Assembly (NCBI GenBank): GCA_023391725.1
Contig: JAEWAH010000060.1
Location: 1 to 28,216 of the forward strand
Direction of reading: 5' to 3'
Source of the DNA: Bacillota bacterium
GTDB taxonomy: Bacteria > Bacillota > Clostridia > Christensenellales > Aristaeellaceae
Length of the DNA: 28,216 nt
Part shown: in pieces, positions 7,620 through 13,891 of the stretch
Position numbering within the stretch: the first letter of the stretch is position 1
Layout of the letters: every line of letters begins with the position of its first letter
Notes under the pieces: generated by a model
Database searches by the model: none
The model's input: the letters and a program-made list of their open reading frames with translations, nothing else
What the model was told of the DNA's origin: nothing
Program-made: the position numbers and the translations under genes

Positions 7620-8225
7620 TCATAAAAGCAAGATGCCGTCCATCTGCTCCGGCTCCGGGGGCAAAAAGCCCCGCATGGTGATCTTGTACAGGCACAGCCC
7701 TTGGAAGGCTGCCCAATATAGCTGCGCAAGCTGCCAAGGCTCCCCCGCCTTTACCATGCCCTGCGTCTGCCCCTCTTGGATCAGGCTTTGCAGCATGCGA
7801 AAGGGTGCGCCCACATCCGCCCCTTTGAACAGATCTCCCCCCTGTGCGCCGGGAGAAAGTCCCGCCAGCCCCGCTTGGATCAGCAGCAGAAAATAATACG
7901 CCGTCTGATTCTCCCGCCGCAAGACTCCGCAGGCCAGCCGCGATATCTCTCTGATCTGCTCTGCGGCGGTCCCCGCCTCCTGGCAGGCTGCCAGGGTTTC
8001 CTTCGCGCCCTCCATGGCCATCTTCACCAGGGCGGCAAACAGCTCCTCCTTGGAAGCATAGTAATGGTACAGAAGGCCCAGGCTGACACCTGCCTCTCTG
8101 GCGATCTCTGTTACCCCGGTGGCGGCCACCCCTTGGCGGGCAAAAAGAAGCAGGCCGGCATCCAGGATCTTCTCCCTGGCCGCCTCCTTCACCGCCTCCA
8201 ACTGCGCCTTTGTCCGCGGCGACAT
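7620..8225 (-). CDS. TetR-family transcriptional regulator
   Basis: A 201-residue protein with a canonical TetR N-terminal DNA-binding domain: AREKILDAGLLLFARQGVAATGVTEIAREAGVS with the recognition helix ending LLYHYYASKEELF (about residues 15-62). The C-terminal ligand-binding half is helical and family-specific (YYFLLLIQAGLAGL, LAQLYWAAFQGLCLYK). It is first in an operon with the acyltransferase. A perfect 8-base-arm dyad over the predicted -10 box, 16 bases before its ATG, strongly suggests autorepression relieved by a small hydrophobic ligand. The ribosome site GGGAGAGAGG precedes ATG 8225. Confidence 0.9.
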   Translation of the reverse strand: MSPRTKAQLEAVKEAAREKILDAGLLLFARQGVAATGVTEIAREAGVSLGLLYHYYASKEELFAALVKMAMEGAKETLAACQEAGTAAEQIREISRLACGVLRRENQTAYYFLLLIQAGLAGLSPGAQGGDLFKGADVGAPFRMLQSLIQEGQTQGMVKAGEPWQLAQLYWAAFQGLCLYKITMRGFLPPEPEQMDGILLL

Positions 8226-8241
8226 GTGCCTCTCTCCCTTG

Positions 8242-8261
8242 CATTGAAATTATTTTCAATG
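8242..8261. promoter_or_regulatory. probable TetR operator
   Basis: Perfect dyad CATTGAAA-TTAT-TTTCAATG. It overlaps the -10 box of the minus-strand promoter and the expected start site, the classic position for repression by a TetR protein. Confidence 0.65.
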
Positions 8262-8287
8262 GTAAACCTTGCATAGCCATTTGTCAA
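8259..8287 (-). promoter_or_regulatory. promoter of the TetR/acyltransferase operon
   Basis: Reading the minus strand: TTGACA (8287-8282), 17-base spacer, TACCAT (8264-8259). The -35 is perfect; the -10 is weaker and shares bases with the dyad. Confidence 0.65.
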
Positions 8288-8300
8288 GATGTGCGCAACA

Positions 8301-8346
8301 AATAAAGGATAGGCGCCGATGACCGATCGTCCGCCTGTCCTTTATT
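8301..8346. repeat. 15-base imperfect inverted repeat in the divergent gap
   Basis: AATAAAGGATAGGCG (8301-8315) against CGCCTGTCCTTTATT (8332-8346) with a 16-base loop and a single mismatch/wobble. On the minus strand it would be followed by TGTTGCGC, giving a terminator-like but weak tail. It lies upstream of the tetR promoter, so it could be a second regulatory site or an RNA hairpin. Confidence 0.5.
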
Positions 8347-8430
8347 GCCGTCTATACCGGAGCCAATCATACATCATTTATCCCTTTCGGTCAGCATTCC
8401 ATCACCTCCGTATCGAGTCTTCATTTATCG

Positions 8431-8464
8431 AAAAAAAATCATGCCTTTCCATAGAGGCATTTTG
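8431..8464 (-). terminator. terminator-like hairpin, orphan on the minus strand
   Basis: ATGCCT (8441-8446) and AGGCAT (8455-8460) with an 8-base loop. On the minus strand it is followed by GATTTTTTTTC. No minus-strand gene lies upstream of it, so if active it would end an antisense or small-RNA transcript. Confidence 0.4.
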
Positions 8465-8642
8465 CATAGATAACGCGAATATTTCCAGGGATGCACCAAA
8501 GTGCTTAAACGCCGATTTACTTCCCATGCCCAATCCACCCACCCTTTTCCAAAGAAATGCAGGATGCAATCGAAAAATATGCAAAAAATTTTTGCACTGG
8601 CCCTTCTGGAAGCAGGAGCGGCTTACTTTTTGTAGAATAGAA

Positions 8643-8720
8643 TATACTGTCATGCATAATATGGGCCGCAATGGGGCAGCCGCAAGGGATGCCCACGGCC
8701 AAATGCAGGCCGGTTTTTTT
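8643..8720 (+). promoter_or_regulatory. leader with alternative hairpins and terminator (attenuator or riboswitch-like)
   Basis: A possible -10 (TATACT, 8643-8648) is followed by GGCCG (8664-8668), an inner stem GGGCA/TGCCC (8674-8678/8690-8694), and CGGCC (8696-8700). CGGCC can pair either back to 8664-8668 or forward to GGCCG (8708-8712); the forward pairing makes a stem with loop AAATGCA followed by G and seven T. This is the mutually exclusive terminator/antiterminator arrangement. It lies 78 bases before the aminotransferase ATG. I could not match it to a known riboswitch class; no good -35 box is visible. Confidence 0.5.
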
Positions 8721-8732
8721 ATATGCGTCCCT

Positions 8733-8769
8733 GGGAATCTTTTTGGGAAATCTTTTTGGGAAAGCTTTT
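8733..8769 (+). repeat. short tandem repeat in the aminotransferase leader
   Basis: Three tandem units: GGGAATCTTTTT (8733-8744), GGGAAATCTTTTT (8745-8757) and GGGAAAGCTTTT (8758-8769). They lie between the terminator T-run and the ribosome site. Confidence 0.7.
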
Positions 8770-8797
8770 GATGAAAACCAATAGGAGGAATCTTCCC

Positions 8798-10006
8798 ATG
8801 TCGCTTTCCATATCCCGGATGTGCCGGGCCATTGCCCCCTCGGTAACGCTAAGCATTGATGCAAAAGCCAAGGATATGAAACAGCAAGGATTCGACGTAG
8901 TCGGCTTTGGCGCTGGCGAGCCGGACTTCCCCACGCCGGAACACATCTGCGACGCCGCCCGGGAAGCCCTCAAGCTGGGCATGACCCGCTATACCCCTTC
9001 GGAGGGCACCCTGGCGCTGCGCAAAGCCGTCTGTCAGAAATTCCAGCGGGACAACGGCCTAAACTATACCCCGGATCAAATCCTGGTCTCCAGTGGCGCC
9101 AAGCACTCCCTGTTCACCATCTTTCAGGCCATCCTTGATCCCGGGGACGAGGTGCTGATCCCTACCCCCTGCTGGGTGAGCTATCCGGAGATGGTGCGTA
9201 TGGCCGGAGGCGTACCGGTGTTCGTAGAAACAAAAGAAGAGGAAGATTTCATCCCTTCAAAAGCCGCGCTTGAGCGTGCGGTCACTCCCCGTACCAAGGC
9301 TATCGTGATCACCAGCCCTTCCAATCCCAACGGCTGCGTATGGCCCCGTGAGTCGCTGCAATACGCCGCAGACATGGCTCGGCTCCATGACTTCTATATC
9401 GTCAGCGACGAGATCTACGAAAACCTGCTTTACGACGGGCGCAAGCACCTGTCCATCGCTTCCCTTTGCGAGGATGCCAAAGCCCGCACCTTTGTGGTGA
9501 ACGGTCTGAGCAAGTCGTATGCCATGACCGGCTGGCGCATCGGCTATGTGGCCGGGCCGCCGAGTGTCATCAAAGCCATGGGCAACTTCCAGAGCCAGGC
9601 CACCTCCAACCCCAACAGCATCGCCCAGCACGCGGGGGTGACAGCCCTTGCAGCAGACCAAAGCTGCGTCCGCGAAATGGCCGCGGAATTTGAACGACGG
9701 CGTGATTATATGGTAGAGCGCATTAACAAGATCCCCGGCCTTTCCTGCTTAAAGCCCGCCGGGGCATTCTATGTGATGCTTAACATGAAAGCCATTGTTG
9801 GCCGCAAATATAAGGATCGTGTGATCGCCGGGAGCATGGACCTTGCGGAGCTTCTTCTCGCCGAAGAAAAGGTGGCTGTGGTGCCAGGCGTGGCCTTCGA
9901 GGCCGAGGGCTACTGCCGCCTGAGCTATGCCGTGGGCATGGAAGACATTAAAAAGGGTCTTGATCGCATAGAACATTTCGTTGGGATGCTGGAGGCTCGC
10001 TCCTGA
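8798..10006 (+). CDS. class I aminotransferase, aspartate aminotransferase type
   Basis: A 402-residue fold-type I PLP enzyme. The N-terminus SRMCRAIAPSVTLSIDAKAKDM matches the I-gamma/AspB group, followed by FGAGEPDFPTP, RYTPSEGTLALRKAV and VSSGAKHSLF. The cofactor site shows SPSNPNG, the SDEIYENLLYDG aspartate/tyrosine pair, and the Schiff-base Lys239 in NGLSKSYAMTGWRIGY. The carboxylate-binding arginine near the C-terminus is in YCRLSYAVG. It would transfer amino groups between aspartate (or a related amino acid) and 2-oxoglutarate; the acceptor range is not readable. ATG 8798 is chosen because AGGAGG precedes it by 9 bases; upstream in-frame ATGs at 8723 and 8771 would run through the leader repeats. 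Confidence 0.88.
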   Translation: MSLSISRMCRAIAPSVTLSIDAKAKDMKQQGFDVVGFGAGEPDFPTPEHICDAAREALKLGMTRYTPSEGTLALRKAVCQKFQRDNGLNYTPDQILVSSGAKHSLFTIFQAILDPGDEVLIPTPCWVSYPEMVRMAGGVPVFVETKEEEDFIPSKAALERAVTPRTKAIVITSPSNPNGCVWPRESLQYAADMARLHDFYIVSDEIYENLLYDGRKHLSIASLCEDAKARTFVVNGLSKSYAMTGWRIGYVAGPPSVIKAMGNFQSQATSNPNSIAQHAGVTALAADQSCVREMAAEFERRRDYMVERINKIPGLSCLKPAGAFYVMLNMKAIVGRKYKDRVIAGSMDLAELLLAEEKVAVVPGVAFEAEGYCRLSYAVGMEDIKKGLDRIEHFVGMLEARS

Positions 10007-10037
10007 TAGGCCGCTTCATTGCGAATAAGCACTGTTG

Positions 10038-10129
10038 GGCGGGGGCTTGCCCCCGCCGCATTCTCTCTTCCCGTTCCCGATAAATCATGGTAGAATATTT
10101 CAAATATTCCTGTCGGGGGCAAGCCCCCG
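10038..10129. repeat. pair of GGGGGC(TT/AA)GCCCCC palindromes flanking an AT dyad
   Basis: GGCGGGGGCTTGCCCCCGCC (10038-10057) and CGGGGGC-AA-GCCCCCG (10114-10129) are the same element in opposite orientation (TT versus AA centre). Between them lies a perfect dyad GAATATTT-C-AAATATTC (10093-10109). TGGTAGAAT at 10089-10096, an extended -10-like box, could provide a promoter for the next gene, but no -35 is evident. The paired inverted arrangement resembles REP/BIME-type units. Confidence 0.75.
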
Positions 10130-10185
10130 GCTGCTCTCCTATTCAGGAATTATTCCTATGGCATAATTACGCGGAGGTGAATCGA

Positions 10186-11580
10186 ATGCTCAAATTCGAT
10201 AAACGGACCAACCTCATTCAGCAATCCAAGTACAAATACTCTCTCCAGGATGTAAAGGAACCAAACCTCTACCGTGAGAGCTTCGATTATGCCTCCATCC
10301 CAAAGATCGCCTTCAACAACCGCCTGGTACCAATCAACATGCCCGATGAAATCTGGCTTACCGATACCACCTTCCGCGACGGCCAGCAAAGCGTATCCCC
10401 CTTCACGCCCAATCAGATCGTGACGTTATTCAAACTTATGAGTCGCCTTGGCGGGCCTAACGGCGTCGTGCGCCAGAGCGAGTTCTTTCTCTACACCGAA
10501 AAGGACAGGGAAGCCTTGCGCCGCTGCCAGGACTTAGGTTTGCCCTTCCCCGAGATCACAACCTGGATTAGGGCCAACGAAAAGGATTTCCAGCTGGTGA
10601 AGGACGCGGGCGTCCGTGAGACGGGCATCCTTGTTTCCTGCAGCGATTATCACATCTTCAACAAAATGCAGCTAACCCGCCGCCAGGCCCTTGACAAATA
10701 CCTTGGCATTGTCAAGGCCGCGCTGGAAAAAGGAATCAAGCCCCGCTGCCACTTTGAGGATATCACAAGGGCCGACTTTTACGGCTTTGTGGTGCCCTTT
10801 GCCACGGAACTCATGCGCCTTAGCCAGGAAAGCGGACTGTCCATCAAAATCCGCGCCTGCGATACCATGGGCTACGGCGTATCCTATCCCGGCGCAGCGC
10901 TGCCCCGGAGCGTCCAAGGCATCATTTATGGCCTGCGCCATTACGCCGAAGTCCCCTCCGAAGACCTGGAATGGCACGGCCACAACGATTTTTACAAGGT
11001 GGTCTGCAACGCCGGCACCGCCTGGCTCTATGGCTGCGCCAGTGTCAACTGTTCGCTGCTTGGCATCGGCGAGCGCACAGGCAACTGCCCGCTGGAGGCC
11101 ATGGCCATCGAATACCAGGCCATGCGCGGTGAAACCAACGGCATGGATCTGACCGCCGTTACTGAGATTGCTGACTACATGGAGCGGGAGATCGGCATCG
11201 AGATCAGTGCCCGCCAGCCCTTTGTAGGCCGCCATTTCAACGTGACAAGGGCGGGCATCCACGCTGACGGCATGCTCAAGGATGAGGAGATCTACAACAT
11301 CTTCGATACCACCAAAATACTCAACCGCCCCGCCGCCGTCGCCGTGGACAGCCACAGCGGCCTTGCCGGCATCGCTCATTGGATGAACGGCTATTTCAAG
11401 CTAAAGGGCGAGCATGCCCTCCAAAAGCAGGATCCCCTGGTGGCCGCCATCAAAGAAATGGTGGATGCGCTGTACGAACAGGGCCGCAATACCGTGATGG
11501 GTGATGAGGAATTGGAGATCCTTACTCGCCAAGCCGATACGGAGCGCTATCAAAAGCTGCTGTTTCATAAGAGCCGGTAG
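10186..11580 (+). CDS. DRE-TIM acyltransferase: isopropylmalate/homocitrate/(Re)-citrate synthase family
   Basis: A 464-residue HMGL-like (DRE-TIM metallolyase) enzyme. The metal/acetyl-CoA motif is DTTFRDGQQS (residues 60-69, with Arg64-Asp65), barrel strands include CHFEDITRADFYGF, and the metal-binding H-x-H is His264-x-His266 in WHGHNDFYKV. GIGERTGNCPLEAM is the glycine-rich segment after it. Like isopropylmalate synthases it condenses acetyl-CoA with a 2-oxo acid, but the protein is short and has no leucine-type regulatory domain. This clade in Clostridia includes the (Re)-citrate synthase of anaerobes such as C. kluyveri, so oxaloacetate is a plausible acceptor; homocitrate synthase is the alternative. 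GGAGGTG precedes ATG 10186 by 6 bases; the longer frame from 10087 runs through the palindromic repeat. Confidence 0.75.
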   Translation: MLKFDKRTNLIQQSKYKYSLQDVKEPNLYRESFDYASIPKIAFNNRLVPINMPDEIWLTDTTFRDGQQSVSPFTPNQIVTLFKLMSRLGGPNGVVRQSEFFLYTEKDREALRRCQDLGLPFPEITTWIRANEKDFQLVKDAGVRETGILVSCSDYHIFNKMQLTRRQALDKYLGIVKAALEKGIKPRCHFEDITRADFYGFVVPFATELMRLSQESGLSIKIRACDTMGYGVSYPGAALPRSVQGIIYGLRHYAEVPSEDLEWHGHNDFYKVVCNAGTAWLYGCASVNCSLLGIGERTGNCPLEAMAIEYQAMRGETNGMDLTAVTEIADYMEREIGIEISARQPFVGRHFNVTRAGIHADGMLKDEEIYNIFDTTKILNRPAAVAVDSHSGLAGIAHWMNGYFKLKGEHALQKQDPLVAAIKEMVDALYEQGRNTVMGDEELEILTRQADTERYQKLLFHKSR

Positions 11581-11581
11581 C

Positions 11582-11600
11582 CCAGGGGCTCTGCCCCTGG
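11582..11600. repeat. CCAGGGGC-TCT-GCCCCTGG palindrome immediately after the stop codon
   Basis: Eight-base perfect arms with a TCT loop followed by ACCC. It starts one base after the DRE-TIM gene's stop and belongs to the family also found at 12757 and, inverted, at 12957-13007. Confidence 0.8.
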
Positions 11601-11970
11601 ACCCGCGAAAGATTCCGAAGCCGAGCGCCGCCGGAGGGCGAACGCAGTGAGCCTGGAGCAGCAAAGCGCAGCGGAGCTGCGAAACACCGGCCTAGCACAG
11701 CGACGGGCGGTGCGAAGGGCCTGTGGCGGATAAAGCAAGGCGGAGGAAGCTGGCGAAACGAGCAATGCGAGCGCCGGCGAAGCAGTGCGACGATTGAGAC
11801 AGCCGGAATAGAACCCCTTGAGAATCCCCATGCTGGAGGAACGTTCCAAAATCCTGCCCTTCGGGGGGAGGTGCCGCGCAGCGCCGAAAGAGGTGTTGGT
11901 ACGCATCACCTCCGGAAATGGCGCATCTCCCGCCCCGCACAGAACACCTCTTCAGTCTCCTTCGGCGACA

Positions 11971-12000
11971 GCTTCCCCTCAAGGGGAAGCCTTTTTATTT
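11971..12000 (+). terminator. intrinsic terminator
   Basis: GCTTCCCC (11971-11978), loop TCAA, GGGGAAGC (11983-11990), then CTTTTTATTT. It insulates the SGNH gene promoter from upstream transcription. Confidence 0.75.
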
Positions 12001-12030
12001 GGCCATTCATACACGCATATCGAGAAATGT

Positions 12031-12059
12031 TTGACAAAATCCCCCACATTGTGTATCCT
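12031..12059 (+). promoter_or_regulatory. promoter of the SGNH hydrolase gene
   Basis: TTGACA (12031-12036), 17-base spacer, TATCCT (12054-12059); predicted start about 60 bases before the ATG. Confidence 0.65.
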
Positions 12060-12123
12060 GCAAGCAGAAATCTTTCCCGTTCAACCATCAAGCGAATAAA
12101 TCATCAAAAAAGGAGTGCTCCCC

Positions 12124-12756
12124 ATGCGTCCCATCTTTGCGCAGGGTGATCTTGTCCTCTTCCAGGGTGACTCCATTACCGACAGCGGCCGCGACCGTCT
12201 TAACCCCGACAACCTGGGCTACGGCTATGCCTTCCTGGCCGCCAGCCTGTTTTCCGCCCAATATCCGGAGCTGGGCGTCACATTCTTAAACCGCGGCATC
12301 AGCGGCAACCGGGCCAGCGATATGCGCAAGCGCTGGCAGGAGGATTGTGTTTCCCTTCAGCCGGACTGGGTATCCATCCTCATCGGCATCAACGATACAT
12401 GGCGCCGCTTCGATTCCGGGCTTGTCACCACCGCAACCGAATTTGAGGAGCATTACCGCGCCATGCTTGATGATGTACGCACCCGCACCAATGCCAACTT
12501 GATCCTATGCGAGCCCTTTCTCCTGCCCACACCAGAAGACCGCATTGCCTGGCGGGAGGATCTGGACCCCAAGATCCATATCGTACGCGCCCTGGCCCGG
12601 GAATACGGCGCCATTTATATCCCCTTTGACGGCATCTTTGCCCAGGCCAGCGCCCGTCAGGAGCTCACTTATTGGGCAGCCGATGGCGTGCACCCCACCG
12701 CCGCCGGCGCCGCGCTCATGGCAAAGGCTTGGCTGGACGCTGCGATGACGGAGTAA
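12124..12756 (+). CDS. SGNH/GDSL-family hydrolase
   Basis: A 210-residue SGNH hydrolase showing the four diagnostic blocks. Block I is FQGDSITDSGR (nucleophile Ser), block II is NRGISGNRASD (Gly), block III is IGINDTW (Asn) and block V is AADGVHPTAAG (catalytic Asp and His). There is no signal peptide, so it is probably cytoplasmic. Relatives deacetylate or de-esterify sugars, lipids or thioesters; the substrate is not readable. ATG 12124 follows AAAGGAG by 8 bases. It has its own promoter and terminator, so it is a single-gene unit. Confidence 0.88.
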   Translation: MRPIFAQGDLVLFQGDSITDSGRDRLNPDNLGYGYAFLAASLFSAQYPELGVTFLNRGISGNRASDMRKRWQEDCVSLQPDWVSILIGINDTWRRFDSGLVTTATEFEEHYRAMLDDVRTRTNANLILCEPFLLPTPEDRIAWREDLDPKIHIVRALAREYGAIYIPFDGIFAQASARQELTYWAADGVHPTAAGAALMAKAWLDAAMTE

Positions 12757-12804
12757 CCAGGGGCTCCGCCCCTGGACCCTGGCAAAGGGACAAAGCCCCT
12801 TTGC
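12757..12804 (+). repeat. composite two-hairpin repeat after the SGNH gene
   Basis: CCAGGGGC-TCC-GCCCCTGG (12757-12775), then ACCCTG, then GCAAAGGG (12782-12789) and CCCTTTGC (12797-12804). The same two-hairpin order occurs inverted at 12957-13007; the first hairpin alone occurs at 11582. It begins right at the stop codon. Confidence 0.8.
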
Positions 12805-12863
12805 AAACCCCATGCTTATCAAATTATCATAAATCGCCTACTATGGAAGGAGCATTTACCCAG

Positions 12864-12899
12864 CAAGGCGGGCGATCATTGATCGCCCGCCTTGTTTGC
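12864..12899 (+). terminator. strong hairpin, probable terminator of the SGNH gene
   Basis: CAAGGCGGGCGATC (12864-12877) and GATCGCCCGCCTTG (12881-12894), 14 perfect pairs with loop ATT, followed by TTTGCTTC. Confidence 0.6.
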
Positions 12900-12956
12900 T
12901 TCAAATTCCTCTAAGGAAGTGATAATCTTCTTGCTCAACTTTCCCAGCCTGGGATT

Positions 12957-13007
12957 CTAAAGGGATTTTATCCCTTTAGCAGGGTTCCTAGGGGCAGAGC
13001 TCCTAGG
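12957..13007 (-). repeat. composite repeat that forms the 3' end of the EamA gene
   Basis: On the minus strand: CCTAGGAGCTCTGCCCCTAGG, then AACCCTG, then CTAAAGGGA-TAAAA-TCCCTTTAG. The order and spacing match the element at 12757-12804. It ends exactly at the TAG stop of the transporter gene and is read in frame as its last 16 codons. Confidence 0.75.
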
Positions 13008-13862
13008 CCTATGATTGAACACCGCCACGCCTGCCAAAATCACCGCACCGCCCAGGAGCGTGGCAGCATCCAGGGTTTCCCCATTGATCAGGAACCCGAA
13101 AGTCCCGCTCAAAAAGGGCGTAATGAACATATAGTTGCTCACATCGCTGGTGCGGGGCGCCTTTTGGAACGCGGCGGACCAGCTGACATACGCAATTGCG
13201 CTGGGGAAGACCCCCAATAGCGCCGCATACAGCCAGTGCTCCGGCGCGGCAGTCGCAGCCTCTTTGGTCCCTTGGGGCAGGAACACGCTTAAAAGCAGCG
13301 TCCCGGCAAAAATGCTGTACACCGCGGATTGCAGGGAAGAATAGGTCTTTGTAAGCTTTCGCTGGATCAGGTTGTACAGGCTGATGCAGACGACTGCCGC
13401 CATCAGCCATAGCGTCCCTTCATTGATGTCCAGCACGCCGCGCCACATGGTCAAAATCAGGATCCCCGAAAACTCCACCCCAACGGCGGCCCACTGATAA
13501 GCGCGGAGCTTTTCCTTATAGAAGAGCCGGGCCAGCAGAGCGGTAAGCACCGGCGTCACGGCCAGCATCACGCTGGCGGTAGCTGATGTGACCATGCTGT
13601 TCCCCAGGTTGAATACCACCATATAGAGTGAAAAGCCCAGCAATCCGGCCAGAAAGAACCAGCCCCAATCTTTCAGCCGGGGCGGTTTCAGCTTTTTGAT
13701 GATTGCCACGGGCAAAAGCGCCGCGCAGGCCGCGGCATACCGCCACAGGCCCAGCCCGTAGGCAGAAAAGTGCGTCATTGCCAGGTGGGTAATGGGAAAG
13801 GCCAATGACCAGAACAGGATGGTGGTCAAGGCGTAGGGATGAAAGCTGTCCTTCCACTTCAT
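12957..13862 (-). CDS. EamA/DMT-family transporter
   Basis: A 301-residue inner-membrane protein with about ten hydrophobic helices in two EamA halves: YALTTILFWSLAFPITHLAM at the start, TSATASVMLAVTPVLTALLA in half one, and VFPSAIAYVSWSAAFQKAPRT with ITPFLSGTFGFLI in half two. Such carriers export amino acids, metabolites or drugs; the substrate is unknown. ATG 13862 follows AAGGAAG. It lies 29 bases after the metallopeptidase gene in the same operon. The last 16 residues (PRSSAPRNPAKGIKSL) come from a dispersed repeat, so the native C-terminus was probably replaced. It is GC-rich, unlike the rest of its operon. Confidence 0.85.
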   Translation of the reverse strand: MKWKDSFHPYALTTILFWSLAFPITHLAMTHFSAYGLGLWRYAAACAALLPVAIIKKLKPPRLKDWGWFFLAGLLGFSLYMVVFNLGNSMVTSATASVMLAVTPVLTALLARLFYKEKLRAYQWAAVGVEFSGILILTMWRGVLDINEGTLWLMAAVVCISLYNLIQRKLTKTYSSLQSAVYSIFAGTLLLSVFLPQGTKEAATAAPEHWLYAALLGVFPSAIAYVSWSAAFQKAPRTSDVSNYMFITPFLSGTFGFLINGETLDAATLLGGAVILAGVAVFNHRPRSSAPRNPAKGIKSL

Positions 13863-13891
13863 AAATCTTCCTTGGTGCAGGTGGCAGAAAG

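Larger units (their letters stand above)
8288..8642. other. gene-free stretch between divergent tetR and aminotransferase
   Basis: No ORF here has a credible ribosome site or protein character. It holds the 8301-8346 inverted repeat, a minus-oriented terminator-like hairpin at 8432-8464, and a perfect dyad TGCAAAAA-A-TTTTTGCA (8580-8596). The base composition is AT-rich relative to the neighbouring genes. Confidence 0.6.
11581..12030. other. gene-free, repeat-rich stretch
   Basis: No supported gene. After the palindrome comes a purine- and GCGA-rich tract (11605-11790) with a local stem GCAGC/GCTGC, then GCGACGATTGAGACAGCCGGAA at 11787-11808, which nearly copies 4560-4581. The last part (about 11945-11995) contains CACCTC...CTTCCCCTCAAGGGGAAG, recalling a common Clostridia intergenic repeat; it ends as an intrinsic terminator. 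The tract looks like several repeat insertions laid end to end. Confidence 0.6.

Noticed and set aside
8402..8671. 89-residue minus-strand frame in the gap before the aminotransferase
   Set aside because: Lysine/arginine/phenylalanine-rich translation of AT-rich DNA with no ribosome site or motif.
8643..8720. T-box or a named riboswitch class for the aminotransferase leader
   Set aside because: No T-box AGGGTGGNACCGCG sequence is present, and the short nested hairpin did not match the conserved cores I know; reported as an unassigned switch instead.
10087..10185. Upstream in-frame extension of the DRE-TIM enzyme
   Set aside because: It would translate the palindromic repeat; GGAGGTG is correctly spaced for ATG 10186.
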